64,000 nucleotides of DNA, from assembly GCA_032622095.1 (NCBI GenBank), contig CP136063.1, positions 281,411,426-281,475,425 of the forward strand, read 5' to 3'. Position numbers and translations under genes: made by a program. Below the pieces are notes generated by a model. That model did not search any database, was not told the origin of the DNA, and saw nothing but the letters and a program-made list of their open reading frames with translations. This DNA is from Siphonodentalium dalli (lineage: Eukaryota; Mollusca; Scaphopoda; Gadilida; Siphonodentaliidae). Shown one piece after another: positions 32,741 to 45,000 of the stretch. Within the stretch, counting starts at the first letter, position 1. Every line of letters starts with the position of its first letter.

Positions 32741-33103
32741 TGTTTAGATCATTGATTTAAGATTAAATCAGTTATTGAAATGATGATAAAACGTCAAGGT
32801 TTTTGTAAATCATAAGATGAGTATGATTAAACAATTATAAAATTGGATAATATATATTAAAGTGTACAGTATTTTTCAACCCTATAGAACCAACGGACTT
32901 ACTACACGGTACCGTATTTACCGCTCCAGAAATGTTAACGGTCTGTTCGCCTTAACATGTTTAGTATTTTTTTGTAACTATACACTCAGATTCAGCACAT
33001 CTATATATAAACATATTTTATTGCCATATATAAATGTATTATTTTTTTTATATATACATACGCAAAATTGGTGTACTTGTACAAATAGAGGGTTACTTGT
33101 CTA
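32741..33103. other. No gene seen
   Basis: Very AT-rich. Nothing recognised. Confidence 0.4.
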
Positions 33104-33312
33104 TCGTATATAATTCAGTGGTGTGTAAATTGGTTACATGCACCTTCGGTCGAAGTCATTCATAGAAGGGAATGACCTGCCTCGAGCGGGCGACAACCTC
33201 GCCCCTCCATCTACGGGGGGGGGGGCTCGATTCGGCGGCGGTCATTCATTCCATGAATGACTTCGACCGAAGGTGCATGTAACTAATTTACACACCACTG
33301 AATTATATACGA
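33104..33312. mobile_element. Foldback MITE with 60-bp arms
   Basis: Arms 33104-33163 and 33253-33312 are inverted copies with about one mismatch. They enclose a CpG-rich centre with a G tract and a GGCTCGATTC block like a pol III B box. High arm identity suggests recent origin or arm-to-arm conversion. Confidence 0.75.
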
Positions 33313-33359
33313 TTCATTCCATGAATGACACCGACCTCATGTGGTAACCAATACATAGC

Positions 33360-33479
33360 AGACGACATTATGGTGGACATATGATTAAAAGGATTGGGGT
33401 CATTGGGAACGAACGAGAGTTAAACTACAGCTTCGTCATAACATCTGAGGATCTGATGCCGTTCATCAAGTGGGGACCC
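33360..33479 (+). pseudogene. C-type lectin exon fragment ending in a splice donor
   Basis: The frame reads GHMIKRIGVIGNEREL, then LMPFIKWGPR, aligning with lectin residues 160-190 (LWINGHDRKV ... PMPFTKWGPR) of the gene upstream. The frame stays open up to GGACCCAG|GTAAGC, a good splice donor. It may be the remaining exon of a second lectin gene or a duplicated piece of one. No acceptor with a clear pyrimidine tract and no following exon are seen. Confidence 0.55.
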
Positions 33480-33660
33480 AGGTAAGCAAATTACTGTGTC
33501 GAAGAGGGGGGACCCAGGCAAGCAAATTATCATGTCGAAGAGGGGGGACCCAGGCAAGCAAATTACCATGCCGAAGAGGGGGGACCCAGGCAAGCAAATT
33601 ACTATGTCGAAAGGTGCGGACCCAGGTAAGCAAATTACTATGTCGAAGGGTGGGGACTAG
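33470..33660. repeat. 36-bp minisatellite carrying splice-donor sequences
   Basis: About five units of GGGGACCCAGGTAAGCAAAT plus 16 bases, with spacing of exactly 36. Some units have CAG|GTAAGC and others CAG|GCAAGC. The first unit overlaps the lectin exon end. A 12-residue frame repeat stays open on both strands as a by-product. Two further units lie at about 34519-34595. Confidence 0.88.
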
Positions 33661-35446
33661 ACCCCGAAGCCACGACAAATAGTTTTCACGGCTGGCTCAA
33701 CCGAAATTCGTGGCTGGTTAGCTAGCTAAGCCGGCTCGGTCACGACGTTCGTGGCTGACGAAATATGGCGGCTCAGCCGGCTGAGATGTTATCATTCAGC
33801 GTATTTTCGCTTCCGAAATGTTCATAATCCCCGGTTATAGACGCCGTTTTTTTTAGCGTTTGTGGTGAACCCGTAGAATTCCAGACCACACGTAATCTTT
33901 TGATGTTGGGCTTTTCCATTATGGCGAAAATTCACGAATGACTGGCATGGATATACTATGTAGTTTCCCATCTAATCGGTATAAGTTACATTCGGACTTC
34001 TGTCGACTTCAGACTGCTATCATCACTGCCATATTGCGATATATGCATGCATCATTGAATGATGAACCCGATAGTAATGATATATAATATTTCCAACTAT
34101 TTTCTATTCTTATGTGTATATATTGTCAAATGCCAGCGATGTCTGAGACTGGGTGTTGTCGATATAAACAATTTATATTTTAACCCTTTCAATACCGAAT
34201 GGATGCGCCTATTCAGTTATATGAAAACATGCAATGGGATAGTCTATTCCACATTAGGGGGCCCGGTGTTCTGATAATATAACAACCATTCCGTGTCCAA
34301 GCGAGTATGCCAATATTAGGCAATGCGGTTTAGTTCTTTGCGATTCACAGTACAGTTGTGCTTGACATATAAGCCCATGCAGACGGCTCAGCCATTTTAC
34401 AATTCCGGCGGCGGAGATTTTTAGATGTGGCTGGCGTTAGAGATAATATGGCTGGCGGTGGCTTGTGGCCAATATGGCTGGCGGCGGCGGCGTGCGATGG
34501 CGGCTTCGGGCTCTAGTGGGGACACATGCAAGCAAATTACTATGTCGAAGGGTGGGAACCCAGGCAAGCAAATTACAATGTCGAAGGGGAAGCATAAGAT
34601 TACATAGCATTGAATGAGGTACATTATTTTAAAATGAACGGCGCATATGTAGATCGAACACGATGGAGTTTATTTGCATGTGAATTTGATCTGTTCTGGG
34701 CAGTCCGTCTATTCCAATATATACGGACGCGATTTCTAAAGACATATTATGAACTTATTTTGGTGCGTAGGATTGATAAATTAATACTCAGGCGTAATGC
34801 CAAACTGTGAAATGTAGCATTCTACTAACATCGCCGATAATTTCAAAAGAATCGACCACCAAATCATTGTCTGAACTACGCTCAATTGTCAATATTTACA
34901 TCTCGATTCGGGACGCACCTATCGGCCATAAACTAACACACACGCTTGGGCCATCGAGGGTCATTGCATCTAATTAATATATCAGCATGATATATTAATG
35001 ATATATTGGATTAATATTCGTAAAAAAAAAATTCAATTTGGATTAATATTCATAAAAAAAAATACTACATTGAGCAAGATTACTTTCAATTTATATTTGA
35101 TCACTTTACCCAAGTGTTTCACATCACTTTAGGATAACCATGACTCAGATCAGTTGCTTCCCTCGAATCTGGTGGTATCAATTTCTTTCTCCTGGTGGAT
35201 GCTCCAACATTAAGTGTGTGTCCTAATACACAGACAATGACAAAAATCAAGCATTCATTTGCATAAAAAATTGTTCAATGTCAACTTACAAGCGGTAAGA
35301 CTGCCCCAGTGGTAATAATGATACCCACCCCACCGTCAGTGTAATTGCATGGGCTACCTGAAGGATAGCCATATATTAACATATTTGTTTTTTAGAAGCA
35401 TCAAAGATAATGGATGTACTCACTTTCTAGATATGTCGGACCTAGA
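33661..35446. other. No gene seen; two detached 36-bp units
   Basis: GGC-rich sequence at 34390-34510 (repeated ATGGCTGGCGG) runs into two more units of the 36-bp minisatellite (34519-34595). A short A-tract duplication (GGATTAATATTC) lies at about 35010-35070. No coding region supported. Confidence 0.45.
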
Positions 35447-35640
35447 TCTGCCACTAGATGGGCACAGACAGTCGTGCCGAGCCCCTCTATCTGTAATTTA
35501 TAATAGAAACATATATGTAACATATAGAAACAGATATACAGTAAGGTCTGCCACTAGATGGGCACAGACAGTCGTGCCGAGCCCCTCAATCTGTAAGTTA
35601 TAATAGAAACATATATGGGATCTACTAAAAGACGGGACGG
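35447..35640. repeat. Two tandem copies of a 100-bp unit
   Basis: TCTGCCACTAGATGGGCACA starts at 35447 and again at 35547. The two copies are nearly identical. Confidence 0.9.
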
Positions 35641-35904
35641 GACGATTTTCCGGGACGGGACGGAACGATTTGTCTAAAAGACGGGACGGGACGGAACGAA
35701 TATTTAAAAGTCATTTTATTCGGAAATGAAAGAGTTTAGAGGCACAAACATGGTCTCAACTTGTTTATTGGTATCTACTCTATACGAATGTGATGTTTTC
35801 CCGATAAAATTGAGCGTATGCTGAACGGTGGGCGTTCGAATAACAAAACGTCGAAATTAGGGAAATTTATCACTTCTGGGACGATAATCTACAGACTAAA
35901 AGTC
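35641..35904. repeat. GGGACGGGACGG-rich border of the satellite
   Basis: Short G-rich repeats of the form GACGGGACGGGACGG followed by sequence that grades into the 205-bp satellite. Confidence 0.55.
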
Positions 35905-36893
35905 ATATTTCGTTTACATTTTCATGTTTGGGTGACGGATTATTGCAGAAAATGTTTGTCTAATATATACTAAATAGTAAAATAGAAGTTTGCACTTGTT
36001 TTCTGCTGATAAAAGTAGTGTTTTTATCGACGGGACGATGACACCTCCATTCTTGAAAAATCTCCATTCCGCCGAACGAAAATCTTCGAAAATCTTAACA
36101 GAAAAACTAGCATTATGTTCACATTTTCATGTTTGGGTGACGGATTTTTGCAGAAAATGCTAGTCTAATATATACTAAATAGTAAAATAAAAGTTTGAAC
36201 TTGTTTTCTGATGGCAAAAGTAGTGTTTTTATCGACGGGACGATGACATCCGCATTCTTGAAAAATCTGCATTCCGCCGAACGAAAATCTTCGAAAATCT
36301 TAACAGAAAAACTAGCATTATGTTCACATTTTCATGTTTGGGTGACGGATTTTTGCAGAAAATGCTAGTCTAATATATACTAAATAGTAAAATAGAAGTT
36401 TGAACTTGTTTTCTGATGGTAAAAGTAGTGTTTTTATCGACGGGACGATGACATCCGCATTCTTGAAAAATCTGCATTCCGCCGAACGAAAATCTTCGAA
36501 AATCTTAACAGAAAAACTCGAATTTCGTTCACATTTTCATGTTTGGGTGACAGATTATTGCCGAAAATGTTAGTCTAATATATACTAAATAGTAAAATAG
36601 AAGTTTGAACTTGTTTTCTGATGGTAAAAGTAGTGTTTTTATCGACGGGACGATGACATCCGCATTCTTGAAAAATCTGCATTCCGCCGAACGAAAATCT
36701 TCGAAAATCTTAACAGAAAAACTAGCATTATGTTCACATTTTCATGTTTGGGTGACGGATTATTGCCGAAAATGCTAGTCTAATATATACTAAATAGTAA
36801 AATAGAAGTTTGAACTTGTTTTCTGATGATAAAAGTAGTGTTTTTATCGACGGGACGATGACACCTCCATTCTTGAAAAATCTCCATTCCGCC
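35905..36893 (+). repeat. 205-bp satellite, block 1
   Basis: About 4.8 monomers, more diverged than in block 2. The phrase ATCGACGGGACGATGACA recurs every ~205 bases (36030, 36234, 36439, 36644, 36849). The block stops inside a monomer at TTCCGCC, where a TIR element is inserted. Confidence 0.92.
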
Positions 36894-39065
36894 GCGGTGC
36901 GTATAAAAGCCGAACACAACCGAACACAACCGAACATAACCGAACACAAGTCCAAATAATGGGAAATATAACGAATAAAGTTCATAGGCGTGTGTATTCA
37001 TGTTCACACTATTAATATACGAATTTGGTGGAGTTCGGGCCAATAATAAGTGTTTTATTCGATATTTTGTAAAACGCGTTCAGTGTTCGGCATAGAAAAG
37101 CCGAACACAAGCTTCTCTGGTGGATTAGTCTATAACGGCTGTCTAGCTAGGTGATAATTAATATCAGATATATGGTCACTAAGCCGAAAGGCTTTAATTG
37201 TTGTTGGTGGCGGTCTCTCACCTATTGTAGTTCAGTGTTTTGACAGTTAGTTGCAATCAGTATTTGATGGCGCCTACTATTATAGAAACAACATGCTGTT
37301 GGTGGGCCCCGCCATGAAAGACAACGTACGATTGTAAAAACATTATTTGAGTGACAAGAAAGTGAGTTCATGGTGCAATATCCGAGAAGTTCTATATAAG
37401 AATGTGGTATGATATTATTTGGCAAATCACAATCTCAGCAGTATTTGGCATTCTGATCACAGGTCTGAAAATTCTACATGCCTAATTCCAAATTGATTTA
37501 CCCATGTGGTGTTTGTTCCCAGGAATGTCACGAGATACGCAGCATCGGCTGCGATATGTGTGACCGATGGTTTCATGTAGAGTGCCAGCAATTGAAAATC
37601 AATGACTTTTTACTAAGTCATCGCTTGGTGACCAATTTAATTTATGCCAGAATCTTCGGCAAATTTCTACTGACGGACGTTTGGCGATACCGAAAACCGC
37701 GGCTATTGCCAAGAAGCCATGTCAGACTAAAAGAGTAAAGGCATGCAAAACTAGATCAATCAACCCTAGCAAGCGTCAAAATGTATCTTGGCGCAAAATA
37801 ATTATTCCTTTCATATCACATTCCTGTCATATCAGGCACATTTTTGAAAACGATCTTAAATTCCTGCATATCAGACTTTTAAAAAGATACAATACGAAAC
37901 GCTCTTTATTCGTATTCAGACTATTCATTTCAATTCAATCGGTATTCGATGCATGTGTTTCTACGATAAGTTGAACACTGGCTTTATATCGGCTTCCACC
38001 ATACAGCATGATATATACACAAAAGTTAGGCACGCATCAGAGCCATTTCCATCCACTGACTTCAAGGAGAACAAACTCTGCCCAAATCCGTTCCGCCGAG
38101 GACAGAATTTGCATATAAGTATATTGTATAGTATATTGTATAGTACTTTGAACATATACTATGATTGACATCAATTCCACCAGAATTCCCTGCACCATCA
38201 CCAAGAGATGTTATGTCGCCAACAAGAACACTATTATATATAATTTTACAATGTTTACTTATGATTGCAATAAACTATTTGTTTTGTGGTTAGTATTATA
38301 TTCTCCGAACCATTTCCGCATGAGTATCTTAACTCGACAACCGATTTACTACTTCTTAGAAGTCCGGGGCGTGCTGATATGTTCGCATTTGTCCAGTATG
38401 ATCCATCTAAACTACCACATTGTACGAAATGACTTGTAATAATAACGGGGGGGGGGGGTAACATTTTAGTTAGAATGCAGACGTAAATGGACAACAAAAC
38501 ACGTTTTTTCTCGCGAATTAAACCTGCCAAATCCCTTCTGGCAGATATTAATTATCATCTATCAGCGGATAATCTAATCATGGACAGAAGTTTGTGTTCG
38601 GCTTTTCTATGTCAAACACAAACGCGTTATACAAAACACCCAACAAAACACTCATTATTGAACCAAACTCCACCAAACTTCGTATAGTAATAGTATGAAC
38701 GTGAATACATATGCCTATGAACTTTACAAGGTGATCTTATATTTAGTAGACTGTATATAGAGTTATATATCTCAAACGCCAGCTAACGCCACATCTATGC
38801 ATATCTATGTGTTAATTAATTACCGGTGACTGAGTGTCGAACATAAACTTGTGTTCGGCTTTTCTATGCCGAACACTAAACGCGTTTTACAAAATATCGA
38901 ATAAAACACTTATTATTGGCCCGAACTCCACCAAAGTTCGTATAGTAATAGTGTGAACATGAATACATATGCCTATGAACTTTATTCGTGAAATTTCCCA
39001 TTATTTGGACTTGTGTTCGGTTATGTTCGGTTGTGTTCGGTTGTGTTCGGCTTTTATGAGCTCCC
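36894..39065. mobile_element. 2.2-kb terminal-inverted-repeat element inserted in the satellite
   Basis: Terminal inverted repeats of about 218 bases (36894-37111 and 38848-39065) start with ATAAAAGCCGAACACAACC and contain four CCGAACACAA units. TTCCGCC stands on both sides (36887-36893 and 39066-39072), and the satellite resumes in register, so this looks like a target-site duplication. A third, partial copy of the end lies inside at 38589-38735. The inside carries a PHD-like relic but no transposase that I can recognise. Confidence 0.72.
37478..37738 (+). pseudogene. PHD-finger-like fragment
   Basis: The 86-codon frame contains PCGVCSQECHE, GCDMCDRWFHVECQQL, i.e. C-x2-C ... C-x2-C ... H-x2-C with the Trp before the His, typical of the first half of a PHD finger. 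The last Cys pair is missing and the frame soon ends. PHD fingers occur in chromatin proteins and also in ORF1 of some CR1-like LINEs, which may be the source. It lies within the TIR element. No other domain is seen. Confidence 0.6.
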
Positions 39066-42000
39066 TTCCGCCGAACGAAAATCTTCGAAAATCTTAACAG
39101 AAAAACTAGCATTATGTTCACATTTTCATGTTTGGGTGACGGATTTTTGCAGAAAATGCTAGTCTAATATATACTAAATAGTAAAATAGAAGTTTGAACT
39201 TGTTTTCTGATGGTAAAAGTAGTGTTTTTATCGACGGGACGATGACATCCGCATTCTTGAAAAATCTGCATTCCGCCGAACGAAAATCTTCGAAAATCTT
39301 AACAGAAAAACTAGCATTATGTTCACATTTTCATGTTTGGGTGACGGATTTTTGCAGAAAATGCTAGTCTAATATATACTAAATAGTAAAATAGAAGTTT
39401 GAACTTGTTTTCTGATGGTAAAAGTAGTGTTTTTATCGACGGGACGATGACATCCGCATTCTTGAAAAATCTCCATTCCGCCGAACGAAAATCTTCGAAA
39501 ATGTTAACAGAAAAACTAGCATTATGTTCACATTTTCATGTTTGGGTGACGGATTTTTGCAGAAAATGCTAGTCTAATATATACTAAATAGTAAAATAAA
39601 AGTTTGAACTTGTTTTCTGATGGTAAAAGTAGTGTTTTTATCGACGGGACGATGACATCCGCATTCTTGAAAAATCTGCATTCCGCCGAACGAAAATCTT
39701 CGAAAATCTTAACAGTAAAACTAGCATTATGTTCACATTTTCATGTTTGGGTGACGGATTATTGCCGAAAATGCTAGTCTAATATATACTAAATAGTAAA
39801 ATAGAAGTTTGAACTTGTTTTCTGATGGTAAAAGTAGTGTTTTTATCGACGGGACGATGACATCCGCATTCTTGAAAAATCTGCATTCCGCCGAACGAAA
39901 ATCTTCGAAAATCTTAACAGAAAAACTAGCATTATGTTCACATTTTCATGTTTGGGTGACGGATTATTGCCGAAAATGCTAGTCTAATATATACTAAATA
40001 GTAAAATAGAAGTTTGAACTTGTTTTCTGCTGGTAAAAGTAGTGTTTTTATCCACGGGACGATGACACATCCATTCTTGAAAAATCTGCATTCCGCAGAA
40101 CGAAAATCTTCGAAAATTTTAACAGAAAAACTAGCATTATGTTCACATTTTCATGTTTGGGTGACGGATTATTGCCGAAAATGCTAGTCTAATATATACT
40201 AAATAGTAAAATAGAAGTTTGAACTTGTTTTCTGATGGTAAAAGTAGTGTTTTTATCGACGGGACGATGACATCCGCATTCTTGAAAAATCTCCACTCCG
40301 CCGAACGAAAATCTTCGAAAATGTTAACAGAAAAACTAGCATTATGTTCACATTTTCATGTTTGGGTGACGGATTTTTGCAGAAAATGCTAGTCTAATAT
40401 ATACTAAATAGTAAAATAAAAGTTTGAACTTGTTTTCTGATGGTAAAAGTAGTGTTTTTATCGACGGGACGATGACATCCGCATTCTTGAAAAATCTGCA
40501 TTCCGCCGAACGAAAATCTTCGAAAATCTTAACAGTAAAACTAGCATTATGTTCACATTTTCATGTTTGGGTGACGGATTATTGCCGAAAATGCTAGTCT
40601 AATATATACTAAATAGTAAAATAGAAGTTTGAACTTGTTTTCTGCTGGTAAAAGTAGTGATTTTATCCACGGGACGATGACACATCCATTCTTGAAAAAT
40701 CTGCATTCCGCAGAACGAAAATCTTCGAAAATTTTAACAGAAAAAACTAGCATTATGTTCACATTTTCATGTTTGGGTGACGGATTATTGCCGAAAATGC
40801 TAGTCTAATATATACTAAATAGTAAAATAGAAGTTTGAACTTGTTTTCTGATGGTAAAAGTAGTGTTTTTATCGACGGGACGATGACATCCGCATTCTTG
40901 AAAAATCTCCATTCCGCCGAACGAAAATCTTCGAAAATGTTAACAGAAAAACTAGCATTATGTTCACATTTTCATGTTTGGGTGACGGATTTTTGCAGAA
41001 AATGCTAGTCTAATATATACTAAATAGTAAAATAAAAGTTTGAACTTGTTTTCTGATGGCAAAAGTAGTGTTTTTATCGACGGGACGATGACATCCGCAT
41101 TCTTGAAAAATCTGCATTCCGCCGAACGAAAATCTTCGAAAATCTTAACAGAAAAACTAGCATTATGTTCACATTTTCATGTTTGGGTGACGGATTTTTT
41201 GCAGAAAATGCTAGTCTAATATATACTAAATAGTAAAATAGAAGTTTGAACTTGTTTTCTGATGGTAAAAGTAGTGTTTTTATCGACGGGACGATGACAT
41301 CCGCATTCTTGAAAAATCTGCATTCCGCAGAACGAAAATCTTCGAAAATGTTAACAGAAAAACTAGCATTATGTTCACATTTTCATGTTTGGGTGACGGA
41401 TTATTGCAGAAAATGCTAGTCTAATATATACTAAATAGTAAAATAGAAGATTGAACTTGTTTTCTGATGGTAAAAGTAGTGTTTTTATCGACGGGACGAT
41501 GACATCCGCATTCTAGAAAAATCTCCATTCCGCCGAACGAAAATCTTCGAAAATGTTAACAGAAAAACTAGCATTATGTTCACATTTTCATGTTTGGGTG
41601 ACGGATTTTTGCAGAAAATGCTAGTCTAATATATACTAAATAGTAAAATAAAAGTTTGAACTTGTTTTCTGATGGTAAAAGTAGTGTTTTTATCGACGGG
41701 ACGATGACATCCGCATTCTTGAAAAATCTGCATTCCGCCGAACGAAAATCTTCGAAAATCTTAACAGTAAAACTAGCATTATGTTCACATTTTCATGTTT
41801 GGGTGACGGATTATTGCCGAAAATGCTAGTCTAATATATACTAAATAGTAAAATAGAAGTTTGAACTTGTTTTCTGATGGTAAAAGTAGTGTTTTTATCG
41901 ACGGGACGATGACATCCGCTTTCTTGAAAAATCTCCATTCCGCCGAACGAAAATCTTCGAAAATGTTAACAGAAAAACTAGCATTATGTTCACATTTTCA

Positions 42001-45000
42001 TGTTTGGGTGACGGATTTTTGCAGAAAATGCTAGTCTAATATATACTAAATAGTAAAATAAAAGTTTGAACTTGTTTTCTGATGGCAAAAGTAGTGTTTT
42101 TATCGACGGGACGATGACATCCGCATTCTTGAAAAATCTGCATTCCGCCGAACGAAAATCTTCGAAAATCTTAACAGAAAAACTAGCATTATGTTCACAT
42201 TTTCATGTTTGGGTGACGGATTTTTGCAGAAAATGCTAGTCTAATATATACTAAATAGTAAAATAGAAGTTTGAACTTGTTTTCTGATGGTAAAAGTAGT
42301 GTTTTTATCGACGGGACGATGACACATCCATTCTTGAAAAATCTGCATTCCGCAGAACGAAAATCTTCGAAAATCTTAACAGAAAAACTAGCATTATGTT
42401 CACATTTTCATGTTTGGGTGACGGATTATTGCAGAAAATGCTAGTCTAATATATACTAAATAGTAAAATAGAAGTTTGAACTTGTTTTCTGATGGTCAAA
42501 GTAGTGTTTTTATCGACGGGACGATGACATCCGTATTCTTGAAAAATCTGCATTCCGCCGAACGAAAATCTTCGAAAATCTTAACAGAAAAAATAGCATT
42601 ATGTTCACATTTTCATGTTTGGGTGACGGATTTTTGCAGAAAATGCTAGTCTAATATATACTAAATAGTAAAATAGAAGTTTGAACTTGTTTTCTGATGG
42701 CAAAAGTAGTGTTTTTATCGACGGGACGATGACATCCGCATTCTTGAAAAATCTGCATTCCGCCGAACGAAAATCTTCGAAAATCTTAACAGTAAAACTA
42801 GCATTATGTTCACATTTTCATGTTTGGGTGACGGATTATTGCCGAAAATGCTAGTCTAATATATACTAAATAGTAAAATAGAAGTTTGAACTTGTTTTCT
42901 GATGGTAAAAGTAGTGTTTTTATCGACGGGACGATGACATCCGCATTCTTGAAAAATCTGCATTCCGCCGAACGAAAATCTTCGAAAATCTTAACAGAAA
43001 AACTAGCATTATGTTCACATTTTCATGTTTGGGTGACGGATTATTGCCGAAAATGCTAGTCTAATATATACTAAATAGTAAAATAGAAGTTTGAACTTGT
43101 TTTCTGATGGTAAAAGTAGTGTTTTTATCCACGGGACGATGACACATCCATTCTTGAAAAATCTGCATTCCGCCGAACGAAAATCTTCGAAAATCTTAAC
43201 AGAAAAACTAGCATTATGTTCACATTTTCATGTTTGGGTGACGGATTATTGCCGAAAATGCTAGTCTAATATATACTAAATAGTAAAATAGAAGTTTGAA
43301 CTTGTTTTCTGATGGTAAAAGTAGTGTTTTTATCGACGGGACGATGACATCCGCATTCTTGAAAAATCTCCACTCCGCCGAACGAAAATCTTCGAAAATG
43401 TTAACAGAAAAACTAGCATTATGTTCACATTTTCATGTTTGGGTGACGGATTTTTGCAGAAAATGCTAGTCTAATATATACTAAATAGTAAAATAAAAGT
43501 TTGAACTTGTTTTCTGATGGTAAAAGTAGTGTTTTTATCGACGGGACGATGACATCCGCATTCTTGAAAAATCTGCATTCCGCCGAACGAAAATCTTCGA
43601 AAATCTTAACAGTAAAACTAGCATTATGTTCACATTTTCATGTTTGGGTGACGGATTATTGCCGAAAATGCTAGTCTAATATATACTAAATAGTAAAATA
43701 GAAGTTTGAACTTGTTTTCTGCTGGTAAAAGTAGTGATTTTATCCACGGGACGATGACACATCCATTCTTGAAAAATCTGCATTCCGCAGAACGAAAATC
43801 TTCGAAAATTTTAACAGAAAAAACTAGCATTATGTTCACATTTTCATGTTTGGGTGACGGATTATTGCCGAAAATGCTAGTCTAATATATACTAAATAGT
43901 AAAATAGAAGTTTGAACTTGTTTTCTGATGGTAAAAGTAGTGTTTTTATCGACGGGACGATGACATCCGCTTTCTTGAAAAATCTCCATTCCGCCGAACG
44001 AAAATCTTCGAAAATGTTAACAGAAAAACTAGCATTATGTTCACATTTTCATGTTTGGGTGACGGATTTTTGCAGAAAATGCTAGTCTAATATATACTAA
44101 ATAGTAAAATAAAAGTTTGAACTTGTTTTCTGATGGCAAAAGTAGTGTTTTTATCGACGGGACGATGACATCCGCATTCTTGAAAAATCTGCATTCCGCC
44201 GAACGAAAATCTTCGAAAATCTTAACAGAAAAACTAGCATTATGTTCACATTTTCATGTTTGGGTGACGGATTTTTGCAGAAAATGCTAGTCTAATATAT
44301 ACTAAATAGTAAAATAGAAGTTTGAACTTGTTTTCTGATGGTAAAAGTAGTGTTTTTATCGACGGGACGATGACACATCCATTCTTGAAAAATCTGCATT
44401 CCGCAGAACGAAAATCTTCGAAAATCTTAACAGAAAAACTAGCATTATGTTCACATTTTCATGTTTGGGTGACGGATTATTGCAGAAAATGCTAGTCTAA
44501 TATATACTAAATAGTAAAATAGAAGTTTGAACTTGTTTTCTGATGGTCAAAGTAGTGTTTTTATCGACGGGACGATGACATCCGTATTCTTGAAAAATCT
44601 GCATTCCGCCGAACGAAAATCTTCGAAAATCTTAACAGAAAAAATAGCATTATGTTCACATTTTCATGTTTGGGTGACGGATTTTTGCAGAAAATGCTAG
44701 TCTAATATATACTAAATAGTAAAATAGAAGTTTGAACTTGTTTTCTGATGGCAAAAGTAGTGTTTTTATCGACGGGACGATGACATCCGCATTCTTGAAA
44801 AATCTGCATTCCGCCGAACGAAAATCTTCGAAAATCTTAACAGTAAAACTAGCATTATGTTCACATTTTCATGTTTGGGTGACGGATTATTGCCGAAAAT
44901 GCTAGTCTAATATATACTAAATAGTAAAATAGAAGTTTGAACTTGTTTTCTGATGGTAAAAGTAGTGTTTTTATCGACGGGACGATGACATCCGCATTCT

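Noticed and set aside
33470-33682. 12-residue repeat protein on both strands of the minisatellite
   Set aside because: The 36-base period keeps any frame open. There is no start context, and the reverse strand is equally open.
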